64,000 nt of DNA, taken from positions 3,978-67,977 of the forward strand of contig CAKOIQ010000006.1 of the NCBI GenBank assembly GCA_934086935.1, in the 5' to 3' direction. Made by a program: the position numbers and the translations under genes. Below the pieces are notes generated by a model. That model worked only from the letters and a program-made list of their open reading frames with translations. It ran no database searches and was not told the DNA's origin. The DNA comes from an uncultured Bacilli bacterium (lineage in GTDB: Bacteria > Bacillota_I > Bacilli_A > RF39 > UBA660). Numbering within the stretch: position 1 is the first letter of the stretch; every line of letters begins with the position of its first letter. Positions 34,426 through 43,281 of this stretch are shown one piece after another.

Positions 34426-35556
34426 TTAAAATTTAAATTCTTCATCTATTTCACTTTGTTTATTTTGCATAATAGGAAGTTCAGCTTTAGCTGAAGTTAA
34501 GAACTTAACTTTAGAAAGTAAAGTTGCAACTACCATATCATTTTCCGCAACTTCACGCATATCTTCTTCATCACAGTAAGTAACACCACTATAAGAATAA
34601 ATACCATCTAAGAAACTACCCATAATAGTTTTACCTTTAGCATCATATTGCATTATTAAACTAATCATATCCTTCTTAATAATTAAAGTAGAAGAACTCA
34701 TAGCTTCCTCATCATTGCCATAAACAAATCCTTTAGAAAAAGCTACAACAGAATGTTTATCAGAACCAAGACTTATACGTACAATAGAATCACCACCTAA
34801 AAAATCTTCTTTAGAAGTAAGAACTACTGTACTAGGAGTACTCATATTCTCATCTACAACATAACCATCAAAATATAAAATAGTATTTAAATCTTCTATT
34901 ACTTTATCACTTAAAAATAATTTTTCCTTTAAAGCTTTATTAATCATCAAACTATCCCCCTCTAAAACATTAACTTTAGCATTTTTCATTGCTTCATAAG
35001 ATTTTTTATTACATAATTGTTCAAACATAATTCTACTAGTTAAAAATTTAACCTTTAAATTATTAAACATCTCATCGCCTAATAGATTTCTTAATTCTTC
35101 ATTTGAAATCACCACATCAGGTTCAATACCTGCTTCTTTAAGAAACTTTTTATCACAAATACTAAATCCTAATTTATCATTGCCATAAAAACTAAAACCA
35201 TCTTGATCAGATAATCTTGCAGTTACTTCTCTTAACTCTCCATCATAATTAGCATATCCTGTAATTAATAAATTAAATTTATCACCACTATTTAATGCTA
35301 CTTCACAAGAAATACCTTTATATTTAGAATCTTTCATAATATCAAAACCTGCTTGAATCTTAATAACATTTTTACTTGTTAATTCCATTAAGATATATGA
35401 TTTATCGTCATTAGGTTTTTTAAGCATTAATTTATTACTTGATTGTATGCCACTTTCAGTTTGAACTAATTCATAATCATCTAATGAAATAACTGAATTA
35501 ATTATATCCATTGATTCATCAAGTAAATGAAAAAATCTTTGAACATATTCTTTCAT
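34426..35556 (-). CDS. Hypothetical cytoplasmic protein
   Basis: 376-residue acidic protein with no signal peptide, membrane span or recognised motif. It appears to have repeated beta-rich parts: QTESGIQSSNKLML early and VVLTSKEDFLGGDSIVRISLG late, each followed by a lone ISLIMQYD or VIKIQAGFDI strand, which may point to an internal duplication. The ATG at 35556 follows GAGGGA; 12 further in-frame codons upstream lack a site. It is the only minus-strand gene between greA and tig and is divergent from tig. Function unknown. Confidence 0.65.
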   Translation of the reverse strand: MKEYVQRFFHLLDESMDIINSVISLDDYELVQTESGIQSSNKLMLKKPNDDKSYILMELTSKNVIKIQAGFDIMKDSKYKGISCEVALNSGDKFNLLITGYANYDGELREVTARLSDQDGFSFYGNDKLGFSICDKKFLKEAGIEPDVVISNEELRNLLGDEMFNNLKVKFLTSRIMFEQLCNKKSYEAMKNAKVNVLEGDSLMINKALKEKLFLSDKVIEDLNTILYFDGYVVDENMSTPSTVVLTSKEDFLGGDSIVRISLGSDKHSVVAFSKGFVYGNDEEAMSSSTLIIKKDMISLIMQYDAKGKTIMGSFLDGIYSYSGVTYCDEEDMREVAENDMVVATLLSKVKFLTSAKAELPIMQNKQSEIDEEFKF

Positions 35557-35621
35557 ACTATCCCTCATTTCCAGGTGACTATAATAACACAAATTAAAAA
35601 GATAAACAATAGTTTTTGTTG

Positions 35622-35650
35622 TTGCATTAAATCGCGAGATAAAGTATAAT
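35622..35650 (+). promoter_or_regulatory. Promoter of tig
   Basis: TTGCAT (35622-35627), 17-base spacer, TATAAT (35645-35650). Confidence 0.82.
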
Positions 35651-35678
35651 AAAAGGGCTTAAAGGAGAGAAAATATAA

Positions 35679-36923
35679 ATGAAAAATGTAAAAGAAGTAA
35701 CAATTCGTTTAGAAAAAGAAGAATGGACTAAAGCCCTAGATAAAGCTTTCAATAATAAGAAAAAAGATTTAAAAGTTGATGGTTTTAGAAAAGGAAGTTG
35801 TCCTAAAGATATCTATATCAAAAAATTTGGTATTGAATCATTATTTATGGATGCTGTTGATTTATCTATTAATGATGCATATCATAAAGCTTTAGAAGAA
35901 TCTAAAGCAGTTCCTGTATGTGAACCAAAATTAGATATTACATCTATTAATGCTGATGGTGTAGAATTCAAATTCACAATCATTGAAAAACCAGAAGTTA
36001 AATTAGGTAAATATAAAGCATTAGGTATCAAAAAAGAAACAGCTAAAGTAACTAAAGAAGAAGTAGAACATGAAATTACTCACTTACAAGAACATTTAGC
36101 TGATATCGTTGAATTAGAAGAAGGAACAGTTGAAGAAGGTAACACTGCTGTTATTGACTTTGAAGGTTATGTAGATGGTAAAAAATTAGATGGTGGTACA
36201 GGTACTAACTATCCACTTGAAATCGGTTCTCACACATTTATTCCTGGCTTTGAAGAAGGAATAGTTGGAATGAAAATAGGTGAAGAAAAAGAGTTAAACT
36301 TAAAATTCCCAGAAGAATATGTAGATAATTTAAAAGGAAAAGACGTTACTTTCAAAGTTAAAGTAACTAAAATTAAAAAAAGAGTATTACCAGAAATAAA
36401 TGAAGACTTCTTTAAAGATTTAGGTTATGAAAACGTTAAAACTAAAGAAGAATTAGAAAAAGAAGTTGAAAAACACTTAACAGAACATAAAGAAGTAGAT
36501 GCTGAAAACAAATACATCGGTGAATTATTAAATAAAGCTATCGAAAATATGGAAGTAGAAGTAAATCCAGAAATTATTGATGAAGAAATAAATCGTATGT
36601 TAAATCAATATCGTGATGAATTAAAAATGCAAGGAATTACTTTGGAACAATACTTAGAATTTACTAAAACAACTATGGAAAGTCTAAAGAAAATGATGGA
36701 ACCAGAAGCAATCAATAGAATTAAATCAAGATATTTATTAGAAGCAATTGCTGAAAAAGAAAAAATTGAAATTACTGCTGAAGAAACAAAAACTGAAACA
36801 ACAGCTATGGCTAAAAAATATGAAGTATCTGAAGAAGATCTATTACAAATGATCGGTGGAGAAGATATGATTAGCTATGACTTAAAAATGCGTAAAGCTT
36901 TAGAAATACTTAAAAATAACTAA
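35679..36923 (+). CDS. tig: Trigger factor
   Basis: Ribosome-bound chaperone and peptidyl-prolyl isomerase meeting nascent chains. The ribosome-binding N-domain contains the GFRKG signature (VDGFRKGSCPKDIY), the FKBP-like domain follows (VIDFEGYVDGKKLDGG, GSHTFIPGFEEGIVGM), then the helical C-domain. 414 residues. A strong promoter and a terminator flank it, so it is monocistronic. Confidence 0.96.
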   Translation: MKNVKEVTIRLEKEEWTKALDKAFNNKKKDLKVDGFRKGSCPKDIYIKKFGIESLFMDAVDLSINDAYHKALEESKAVPVCEPKLDITSINADGVEFKFTIIEKPEVKLGKYKALGIKKETAKVTKEEVEHEITHLQEHLADIVELEEGTVEEGNTAVIDFEGYVDGKKLDGGTGTNYPLEIGSHTFIPGFEEGIVGMKIGEEKELNLKFPEEYVDNLKGKDVTFKVKVTKIKKRVLPEINEDFFKDLGYENVKTKEELEKEVEKHLTEHKEVDAENKYIGELLNKAIENMEVEVNPEIIDEEINRMLNQYRDELKMQGITLEQYLEFTKTTMESLKKMMEPEAINRIKSRYLLEAIAEKEKIEITAEETKTETTAMAKKYEVSEEDLLQMIGGEDMISYDLKMRKALEILKNN

Positions 36924-36943
36924 GCCTTAATCAAGGCTTTTTC
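36922..36943 (+). terminator. Terminator after tig
   Basis: 7-bp stem AAGCCTT / AAGGCTT, loop AATC, T-rich tail. Confidence 0.78.
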
Positions 36944-36945
36944 TT

Positions 36946-36974
36946 TTGCATTAATTTATAATCTATTATATAAT
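36946..36974 (+). promoter_or_regulatory. Promoter of the RnfC/RnfD-like pair
   Basis: TTGCAT (36946-36951), 17-base spacer, TATAAT (36969-36974), directly after the tig terminator. Confidence 0.8.
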
Positions 36975-36993
36975 GAATTAAGGTGGTAAAAAT

Positions 36994-38109
36994 ATGAAGT
37001 TATACCAAATTAAAGAAAACCCTTTAATTAAATGCAATAAAGAAATAAAAGAGTATTTAGATACTGATTATATCTATATACCTTACGATAAAGATTATGA
37101 ATTAAAAATAAAAAATCATGAACTAGTAAACCTAAATAGTATCATCTTAACTAATAAAGATAAAAAAGTTTATAGTCCTGTTTCTGGTGATATCATGGGA
37201 CTATGTGAAACTATAATTAATGGTCGCTTGTCCAAAGCAATAGTCATTGAAAATGATTTTAAAGAAACTAGTAAATTAAGAGGTAGTAAAAAAGATATCA
37301 GTACTTATTCAAAAGAAGAACTATTACAATTAATTAAAGAGTATAATGCCTATTTAAAACCATTAAATAAATCAAATCTAATAATAAATGGAATAGACTA
37401 TGAACCATACGAAGAAACCCTAAGTTACTTAATAAGTGCTCATACTGATGAAATCCTAGAATGTATTGATGCTCTATGTAAAATTCTAGAAATAGATAAA
37501 TGTTACTTTGCTATTAAAAACAACGATCAAGATAACGTCATAACTCTAGTTAATCAAATTGGTACATATCCTAATATTGATTTAAAACTTTTACCAGATT
37601 TATATCCATCCGGTCATCCAAAAGTCTTATTAAATGAATTTCATCTAGAAGAAGAAAATACTGCTGTCTTAACCGTTGAAGACATCTATGCCATCTATAC
37701 CGTTTTAAAACGTAAAAGACCAATCAGGGAAAAACTAATCACTGTCTCAGGCAACTTACTAACTAAATCAAAAGTAATGAAAGTTAAAATAGGCACAAAC
37801 ATCAAAGATATTCTTGAAAAAGAATTTAAATTTAAAAGTAATGATTATCATATCATCATTAATGGCTTACTATCTGGTTATGAAATAAATAGCTTGAATG
37901 CCATTATAACCCCTGAAATAAGAAGCGTATTTATTAATACCATAGATAAATCACGATCAACTAAATGTATTAACTGTGGTTTATGTAATACTTATTGTCC
38001 AGTAGGAGCAGATCCTAAATCAGGTTATAAAATGAATGAATGCTTACACTGTAACTTATGTACATATATCTGCCCAGCTAAAAGAAATCCAGGTGATCAA
38101 AATGAATAA
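36994..38109 (+). CDS. RnfC-like iron-sulfur protein lacking the flavin/NADH loop
   Basis: 371-residue protein resembling RnfC, the NADH-facing subunit of the Rnf ion-translocating complex. It has the N-terminal barrel-sandwich strand VYSPVSGDIMGL, the INGIDYEPYEETLSYLI region (RnfC INGAECEPYLT...), YPSGHPKVLL, and two C-terminal 4Fe-4S motifs (CINCGLCNTYCPVGADP and CLHCNLCTYICPAKR). The glycine loop GLGGAGFPTHVK that binds FMN/NADH is absent: the chain passes directly from KEELLQLIKEYNAYLKP to LNKSNLIING. It is shorter than usual RnfC (about 440 aa). Electron entry may therefore use another donor. Overlaps the RnfD-like gene by eight bases. Confidence 0.8.
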   Translation: MKLYQIKENPLIKCNKEIKEYLDTDYIYIPYDKDYELKIKNHELVNLNSIILTNKDKKVYSPVSGDIMGLCETIINGRLSKAIVIENDFKETSKLRGSKKDISTYSKEELLQLIKEYNAYLKPLNKSNLIINGIDYEPYEETLSYLISAHTDEILECIDALCKILEIDKCYFAIKNNDQDNVITLVNQIGTYPNIDLKLLPDLYPSGHPKVLLNEFHLEEENTAVLTVEDIYAIYTVLKRKRPIREKLITVSGNLLTKSKVMKVKIGTNIKDILEKEFKFKSNDYHIIINGLLSGYEINSLNAIITPEIRSVFINTIDKSRSTKCINCGLCNTYCPVGADPKSGYKMNECLHCNLCTYICPAKRNPGDQNE

Positions 38110-39001
38110 CTATTTAAAAAATAATCTTAATCAAAAAAAGATTAATATCTATTTATTCATCTCTCTTATCCCTTTATTAATAACCGGTTTTTATAAAAAT
38201 GGTATTAAATTATATATAAATGATTTAGTAGGTATTCCTGGACTTTTAAAACCACTTATTTTAGATATCCTGGGTTTTACCATTGGTGTTTTGGTAAATA
38301 TAATCTATGAAAAAATAATCAAAAAGAAGCCAGGTAAACTAAAACATATCATCTTTGATTCATATCATCCCTTATATGGCTTATTAATTGCTTCAGTTAT
38401 AAGTATCAATACCAACATAATATTATTTATATTAGTAACATTTATCATGCTATTATTAAGTAAATTTATTAAACAAGATAAAGTAAATATCGTCGCCTTA
38501 ACGGCACTAATAATAATTTTTATCATTAATATAACCGGAACATTTACATTTAATAATGCCTATGAAAAAGTAAATAACTTAAATCTAGATGCCTTAGATT
38601 ATTTAATAGGTAGAGGTAGTGGAGGAGTAAATACTACCCATGTCATCTTACTAATAATAAGTTTAGTAATCTTATGTAATCAAAAATTCTATAAAAAAGA
38701 AATACCATTCTACTCAAGTATTTTCTTTTCCCTAGGAATCATTATTTACTCAGTCATAACCAATGATATTGGCAAGTCAATCGATCATATCTTCTCAAAC
38801 GGAATCTTATTCGCTTATGTATTTATTGCAACAGATTCACTAACAACTCCACGAACATATAAAGGTAAAATAATTTATTCAATAATAATTGGATTAGTTA
38901 CAGTTGGATTATACATAGTATACCCACCACTATCAGCTCTAGGAGCAATAGTAATAGGAAGTATGTGTCATAATACCATAGATAAATTATGTCAAAAATA
39001 A
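38102..39001 (+). CDS. RnfD-like membrane protein
   Basis: 299-residue polytopic membrane protein with about nine to ten spans, resembling RnfD/NqrB: the N-terminal YLKNNLNQKKINIYLFISLIP, SYHPLYGLLIASVIS and the C-terminal FIATDSLTTPRTYKGKIIY (RnfD FVATDPVTSP-type motif). The ATG follows AGGTGATC. No rnfG, rnfE, rnfA or rnfB is nearby, and transcription then runs into a gene-poor stretch and a surface protein. It may form a two-protein redox module with the RnfC-like protein, or the other subunits are encoded elsewhere. Confidence 0.78.
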   Translation: MNNYLKNNLNQKKINIYLFISLIPLLITGFYKNGIKLYINDLVGIPGLLKPLILDILGFTIGVLVNIIYEKIIKKKPGKLKHIIFDSYHPLYGLLIASVISINTNIILFILVTFIMLLLSKFIKQDKVNIVALTALIIIFIINITGTFTFNNAYEKVNNLNLDALDYLIGRGSGGVNTTHVILLIISLVILCNQKFYKKEIPFYSSIFFSLGIIIYSVITNDIGKSIDHIFSNGILFAYVFIATDSLTTPRTYKGKIIYSIIIGLVTVGLYIVYPPLSALGAIVIGSMCHNTIDKLCQK

Positions 39002-39263
39002 TAAAGCGTTAGATATAGAGATAACTTCTTGTTAAAAATGTAAAAAATATTGTGTACTTTAGCTATGTTTTAAATTTAAAAATAATAAGTTTGATATTTT
39101 TCTAGAAGTTTATATGTTAAATTAATATGGTCATATTCAATATTTTTTATTGTTACCTTGGCGATATATAAGGCATTAAATAAATAAGCATGAGACCCCC
39201 CCACAATATTTCAGAATTAAGTTGCCACTCTAAGAAAAATGAAAAATTAACTGCAAAAATTTC
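39002..39263. other. Gene-free A+T-rich stretch
   Basis: No coding frame or RNA gene is recognised here. The one notable mark is a seven-C run (ACCCCCCCAC, 39195-39204), the inverse complement of the G-run in the promoter downstream apart from one base. No clear terminator for the rnfD-like gene is seen. Confidence 0.6.
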
Positions 39264-39345
39264 GTACCGTACATAGAACAAAAAATTCAATTTGCTAACC
39301 TTGACCGGTGGGGGGTATTATAGTACAATAAAATAGAAAGATAGT
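39264..39345 (+). promoter_or_regulatory. Conserved promoter element with G run, copy 2
   Basis: TTGACC (39301-39306), 17-base spacer GGTGGGGGGTATTATAG, TACAAT (39324-39329). The block from CGTACCGTACAT through ACAAAAAATTCAATTTG to CAATAAAATAGAAA matches copy 1 before 25019, except that copy 1 carries about 20 extra bases after its first ACAT. Confidence 0.83.
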
Positions 39346-39356
39346 AGGGTGTCAAA

Positions 39357-41384
39357 ATGAATAAAAGACAAAAAATAGTATTACTAGTAATTGGATTATT
39401 TATAAGTTTGATTTTTGGAGGACTATCATATGCATATTTTTCAAGTGTGAGTAATAATGAATCCTCATCAACAATTTATGCCAAAGGTGGTTCAATGACT
39501 GTAACTTATGATAATGGCTCTGGTAATATTACAATCCAAAATGTTTATCCAAGAGCCGATGCTTGGGTAACTAAAACATTTACAGTAACTGGAAATAATA
39601 CCACCGATTTAAAGATGAATTATTCAATAAGTCTAGTAGTAGATAATAATACCTTTGAAGATAGTTATTTAAGTTATACCTTAACGGGAACCAACACAAG
39701 TAATAATGGAAGTCTAATTCCGGCTATAACAACAAATCAAGAATTATTAAAAGAAACTGGAACTTATGAATTAGGAGTAGGAACATTTAATAAAGGAACT
39801 AAAGTTGTTCATACTTATAATCTAAAAATGTTTTTTCTAGATAATGGCAAAGAGCAAAATGTTTCCCAAGAAGCAAAATTTGCTGGACACTTAATCATGA
39901 ATTCTGTTAATCCCGATGGTTCAATAGTATATAATGGTTCCGGCAGAAACCTAACATTATCAGAAAATTCAAGTTTAGCAAGAGTCAATAAAAATTTTGT
40001 CGTAACTAACAGTGAAAATCAAGAACAAACATATATTGCTAAATTAATAATTGAAGAAAATACATACCCAACAGATGAATTAAAATATACCTTAACAGGA
40101 ACAAATACTGGTAATAATGGAACTATGATTTCTAATGCTAGTAATATACCTATTCAAAAAGGAACTAATCAAGAAATAACCTTAGGGACCGGAACTACTA
40201 CAAATTCAAGTAGTACTCATAGTTATCAAATTACGGTAGCAAATTCATCAACATTAAGTTCAGTTAATAAAACTGAAACAAAAAACAACATTAAATTACT
40301 AATTGATGAACCAGCTAAAGAAACAACTACAACTAAAAAATTTAAAGCCAGAATTGAAATAAAAAATATAAGTAATACTTTATCTAATAACATCTTAAAA
40401 CAAGGTGTAAATGATAGTCCCAAAACATCAATAGGTACCACATCAACTATTGACGAAGGCTTAATAAAAAATACTGATGATTATGGTACAACATATTATT
40501 ATCGTGGTGCCGTAGAAAACAATTATGTAACCTTTGCTAATATGTGTTGGAGAATCGTCAGAATAACCGGTGATGGATCAATAAAACTAACTCTACAAAA
40601 TAATGATAGTGCTAGTTGTGTTAATCTAACAAACAACTCAGCAGCCTTAAAATTAAGTTCAGATACCAGTCCCAAAACTTATCAAAATGAACGGTTTACA
40701 GGTTATGCTTCATATCCGGCTATGATGTATGGAAAGTCAAATAGCTCTTTAGGCGATATTGCTTACAACAATTCAACAAGATTATTATCTAGCACTAATG
40801 ATCCAAGCTTTGTTGCCAGGCCAGAGCCAAGCCGAGCCCAATATAGTGAACTTTATAAAAATACTTACAAAAATACATACGTAACAACACTAGAAAAATG
40901 GTATTCAGAAAAATTAACTAAATATACAAGTAAACTAGCAGATGTAGTCTGGTGTAATGATAAAAATTATAATACAAGCAATTCAAAATTTGCTGCTTAT
41001 GATAGATTAACTGCAAAAACACCAACATTTACATGTATAAATGATAACCTAGGTGGTAAATTATCAAAATATACTGTATCTGATACAAAAGTAGGTAATG
41101 CAGCATTTACATATCCAATTGGTTTACTAACTGCAGATGAGTTAATGTTTGCGGGTTTAAGTACTAGTACAGAAACAAATAATACAAATTATTTGTTAAA
41201 TAATATTTCATCATTTGGCACAATGACCCCATACAATTCCACTAGTTTATATATGATTTACTCTTCGTATGGGTTAACTGATAATAATACAGCTACTTAC
41301 CTTAGACCAACAATTGCCTTAAAATCAGATGTAACAATAAATAGTGGTGATGGAACCGCATCTAATCCTTTTGTTGTAGAATAA
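39357..41384 (+). CDS. Modular surface protein with SipW-like N-terminus (copy 4)
   Basis: 675-residue exported protein. N-terminal hydrophobic segment MNKRQKIVLLV...GGLSYAYFSSVSN resembles a SipW-dependent signal peptide. Residues about 30-190 share the beta domain of 18220 and 25019 (GGSMTVTYDNGSGNITIQN, WVTKTFTVTGNNTTDL). A second beta unit lies at about 195-330. The C-terminal module (YYYRGAVENNYVTFANMCWRIVRI, LLTADELMFAG, TYLRPTIALKSD) matches 18220. The ATG follows GTAGGGTG. It has no LPxTG motif. Driven by the G-run promoter. Surface display and adhesion or matrix roles are inferred. Confidence 0.76.
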   Translation: MNKRQKIVLLVIGLFISLIFGGLSYAYFSSVSNNESSSTIYAKGGSMTVTYDNGSGNITIQNVYPRADAWVTKTFTVTGNNTTDLKMNYSISLVVDNNTFEDSYLSYTLTGTNTSNNGSLIPAITTNQELLKETGTYELGVGTFNKGTKVVHTYNLKMFFLDNGKEQNVSQEAKFAGHLIMNSVNPDGSIVYNGSGRNLTLSENSSLARVNKNFVVTNSENQEQTYIAKLIIEENTYPTDELKYTLTGTNTGNNGTMISNASNIPIQKGTNQEITLGTGTTTNSSSTHSYQITVANSSTLSSVNKTETKNNIKLLIDEPAKETTTTKKFKARIEIKNISNTLSNNILKQGVNDSPKTSIGTTSTIDEGLIKNTDDYGTTYYYRGAVENNYVTFANMCWRIVRITGDGSIKLTLQNNDSASCVNLTNNSAALKLSSDTSPKTYQNERFTGYASYPAMMYGKSNSSLGDIAYNNSTRLLSSTNDPSFVARPEPSRAQYSELYKNTYKNTYVTTLEKWYSEKLTKYTSKLADVVWCNDKNYNTSNSKFAAYDRLTAKTPTFTCINDNLGGKLSKYTVSDTKVGNAAFTYPIGLLTADELMFAGLSTSTETNNTNYLLNNISSFGTMTPYNSTSLYMIYSSYGLTDNNTATYLRPTIALKSDVTINSGDGTASNPFVVE

Positions 41385-41410
41385 AGAAATCATTTTGGTT
41401 TCTTTTTTTG
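41383..41410 (+). terminator. Terminator after surface protein copy 4
   Basis: 9-bp stem AAAGAAATC / GGTTTCTTT (one G-T pair), loop ATTTT, T run. Confidence 0.78.
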
Positions 41411-41550
41411 TTTTAAATTAATATTTTATGTAAAAAAGTATTAAAATATGCTAAAATATAACAAAATTTTCTGAAATTTAACTTTTTTGTTAAAAATTTA
41501 AAGGAAATCAAGTACTTAAGGGTAATAAATAAATATTAGAGGGTGTTTTT

Positions 41551-43281
41551 ATGGCTGTAATACCAAATGAAGATATTAATAACATACGTAATCATGCTAA
41601 TATTGTTGATATTATATCATCATATATTAATCTTGAACCTAAAGGTAAGAACTTCTTTGGTTTATGTCCATTTCATGATGATCACTCACCAAGTTTAAGT
41701 GTATCTCCTGATAAACAAATATATACATGTTTCGTTTGTGGTAATTCTGGTAATGTATTTACCTTTATTGAAAATTATGAAAATGTAGATTTTGTAACCG
41801 CAGTTAAAATTGTTGCAGATAAAATAGGTTATAACTTAAATGTCGATGTTAAGAAAAATACTCCTAATAAAAGATACTATGATTTAGTTGAACTTGCTAA
41901 TAAATTGTTTATTAATAATTTAAATAGTTCTTTAGGTAATAAAGCTAAAGAATATCTTATTAATAATCGTAAACTAGATGAAAAGATTATTGAAGAATTT
42001 GGTATTGGTTTAGCTTTAAATGATAATAATTTAAATAAAATATTATTATCTAAAGGTTATACTGAAAAAGAAATAGTTGATTTAAGTTTAGCTAATCATG
42101 GTGAAAATGGTCTTCTAGATCTATTTAGAAATAGAATAACTTTTCCAATTAGAAATGATAAAGGAGATGTTATTGCTTATTCAGCACGTATCTACAATAA
42201 TGAAGATACTAGTAAATACATTAATTCTAGAGAAAATATTATCTTTAAAAAAGGGAATACTTTATATAACTATGATAAATGTAAACAAGAAAGTATGAAG
42301 ACCAAAACAGTCATCTTAGTAGAGGGACAGATTGATGCCATTAGAATCTATTCTAGTGGTGTTAAAAATGTTTGTGCTACAATGGGTACTGCCTTAACAA
42401 AAGATCATATTAACTTACTTAAAAGATTAAATAGTAAAGTTATTTTGATGATGGATAATGATGCTGCGGGTGAAAAGAGTACTATAGCTAATGGTGAAGC
42501 TTTAATTCAAGCTGGACTTGAAGTAAGCGTTGTTAGATTATCTGGTGAAAAAGATCCTGATTCATACATCTTAAAGTATGGAATCGATGCTTTTAAAGAT
42601 AATATTAAGAATGCTCTTACTTACTTTGATTTCAAGTTAAATTACTACAAAAATAAACGTAATTTAAATAAAGCAGATGAATTAGCAGAGTATATTAATG
42701 AAGTAATTGATGAACTTAATAAAAGTGATGATGATATTTTAAAAACAATTACTATTAATAAATTAAGTGAAGATTATCAAATTGATAAAGATTTACTTAA
42801 TGCTAAATTAATCAAAAAAGAAAAGATTAAACCTCAAGTTATTGAAAAACCTAAACCTAAAATTAAATTAAATAAATATAGTAAAGCTGCTGAATCAATT
42901 CTTTATATAATGATGAATAATGAACCATATATTAAGAAATATCAGCGAGATTTAAATTATTTTCCAGAAAAGGTTTACAAATTAATCGCTAATGATATAA
43001 TAGCTTTCAAAACCATTAATGGTGAATTTAATTTAGCAGATTTTATTACTTATATTAGTGATCTTCCCTATAAAGATACTATTTTTAGAATAATTAATGA
43101 ATATGAAGGAATTACTAATATAGAAACTGATTTTGATAATTATATTAAGATGATTAAAGAATGGATTACCGAAAATCAAATTAATAAATTAAAAAATGAA
43201 TTAAAAAATGAGACAGACATTAAAAGACAAGAAGAACTAAATGATCTAATCATTAAGTTAAAACGAGGGAGTGAAGAATAA
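41551..43281 (+). CDS. dnaG: DNA primase
   Basis: Makes RNA primers for replication. The CHC2 zinc finger (CPFHDDHSPSLSVSP...CFVCGNSG) is at about residues 39-65; the TOPRIM core has VEGQIDAIRIYSSG and MDNDAAGEKST; the C-terminal helicase-interacting part is present. 576 residues. An extended -10 (TGcTAAAAT 41449-41457) lies about 100 bases upstream. It overlaps rpoD by one base, as in the classic Firmicute macromolecular-synthesis operon. Confidence 0.96.
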   Translation: MAVIPNEDINNIRNHANIVDIISSYINLEPKGKNFFGLCPFHDDHSPSLSVSPDKQIYTCFVCGNSGNVFTFIENYENVDFVTAVKIVADKIGYNLNVDVKKNTPNKRYYDLVELANKLFINNLNSSLGNKAKEYLINNRKLDEKIIEEFGIGLALNDNNLNKILLSKGYTEKEIVDLSLANHGENGLLDLFRNRITFPIRNDKGDVIAYSARIYNNEDTSKYINSRENIIFKKGNTLYNYDKCKQESMKTKTVILVEGQIDAIRIYSSGVKNVCATMGTALTKDHINLLKRLNSKVILMMDNDAAGEKSTIANGEALIQAGLEVSVVRLSGEKDPDSYILKYGIDAFKDNIKNALTYFDFKLNYYKNKRNLNKADELAEYINEVIDELNKSDDDILKTITINKLSEDYQIDKDLLNAKLIKKEKIKPQVIEKPKPKIKLNKYSKAAESILYIMMNNEPYIKKYQRDLNYFPEKVYKLIANDIIAFKTINGEFNLADFITYISDLPYKDTIFRIINEYEGITNIETDFDNYIKMIKEWITENQINKLKNELKNETDIKRQEELNDLIIKLKRGSEE

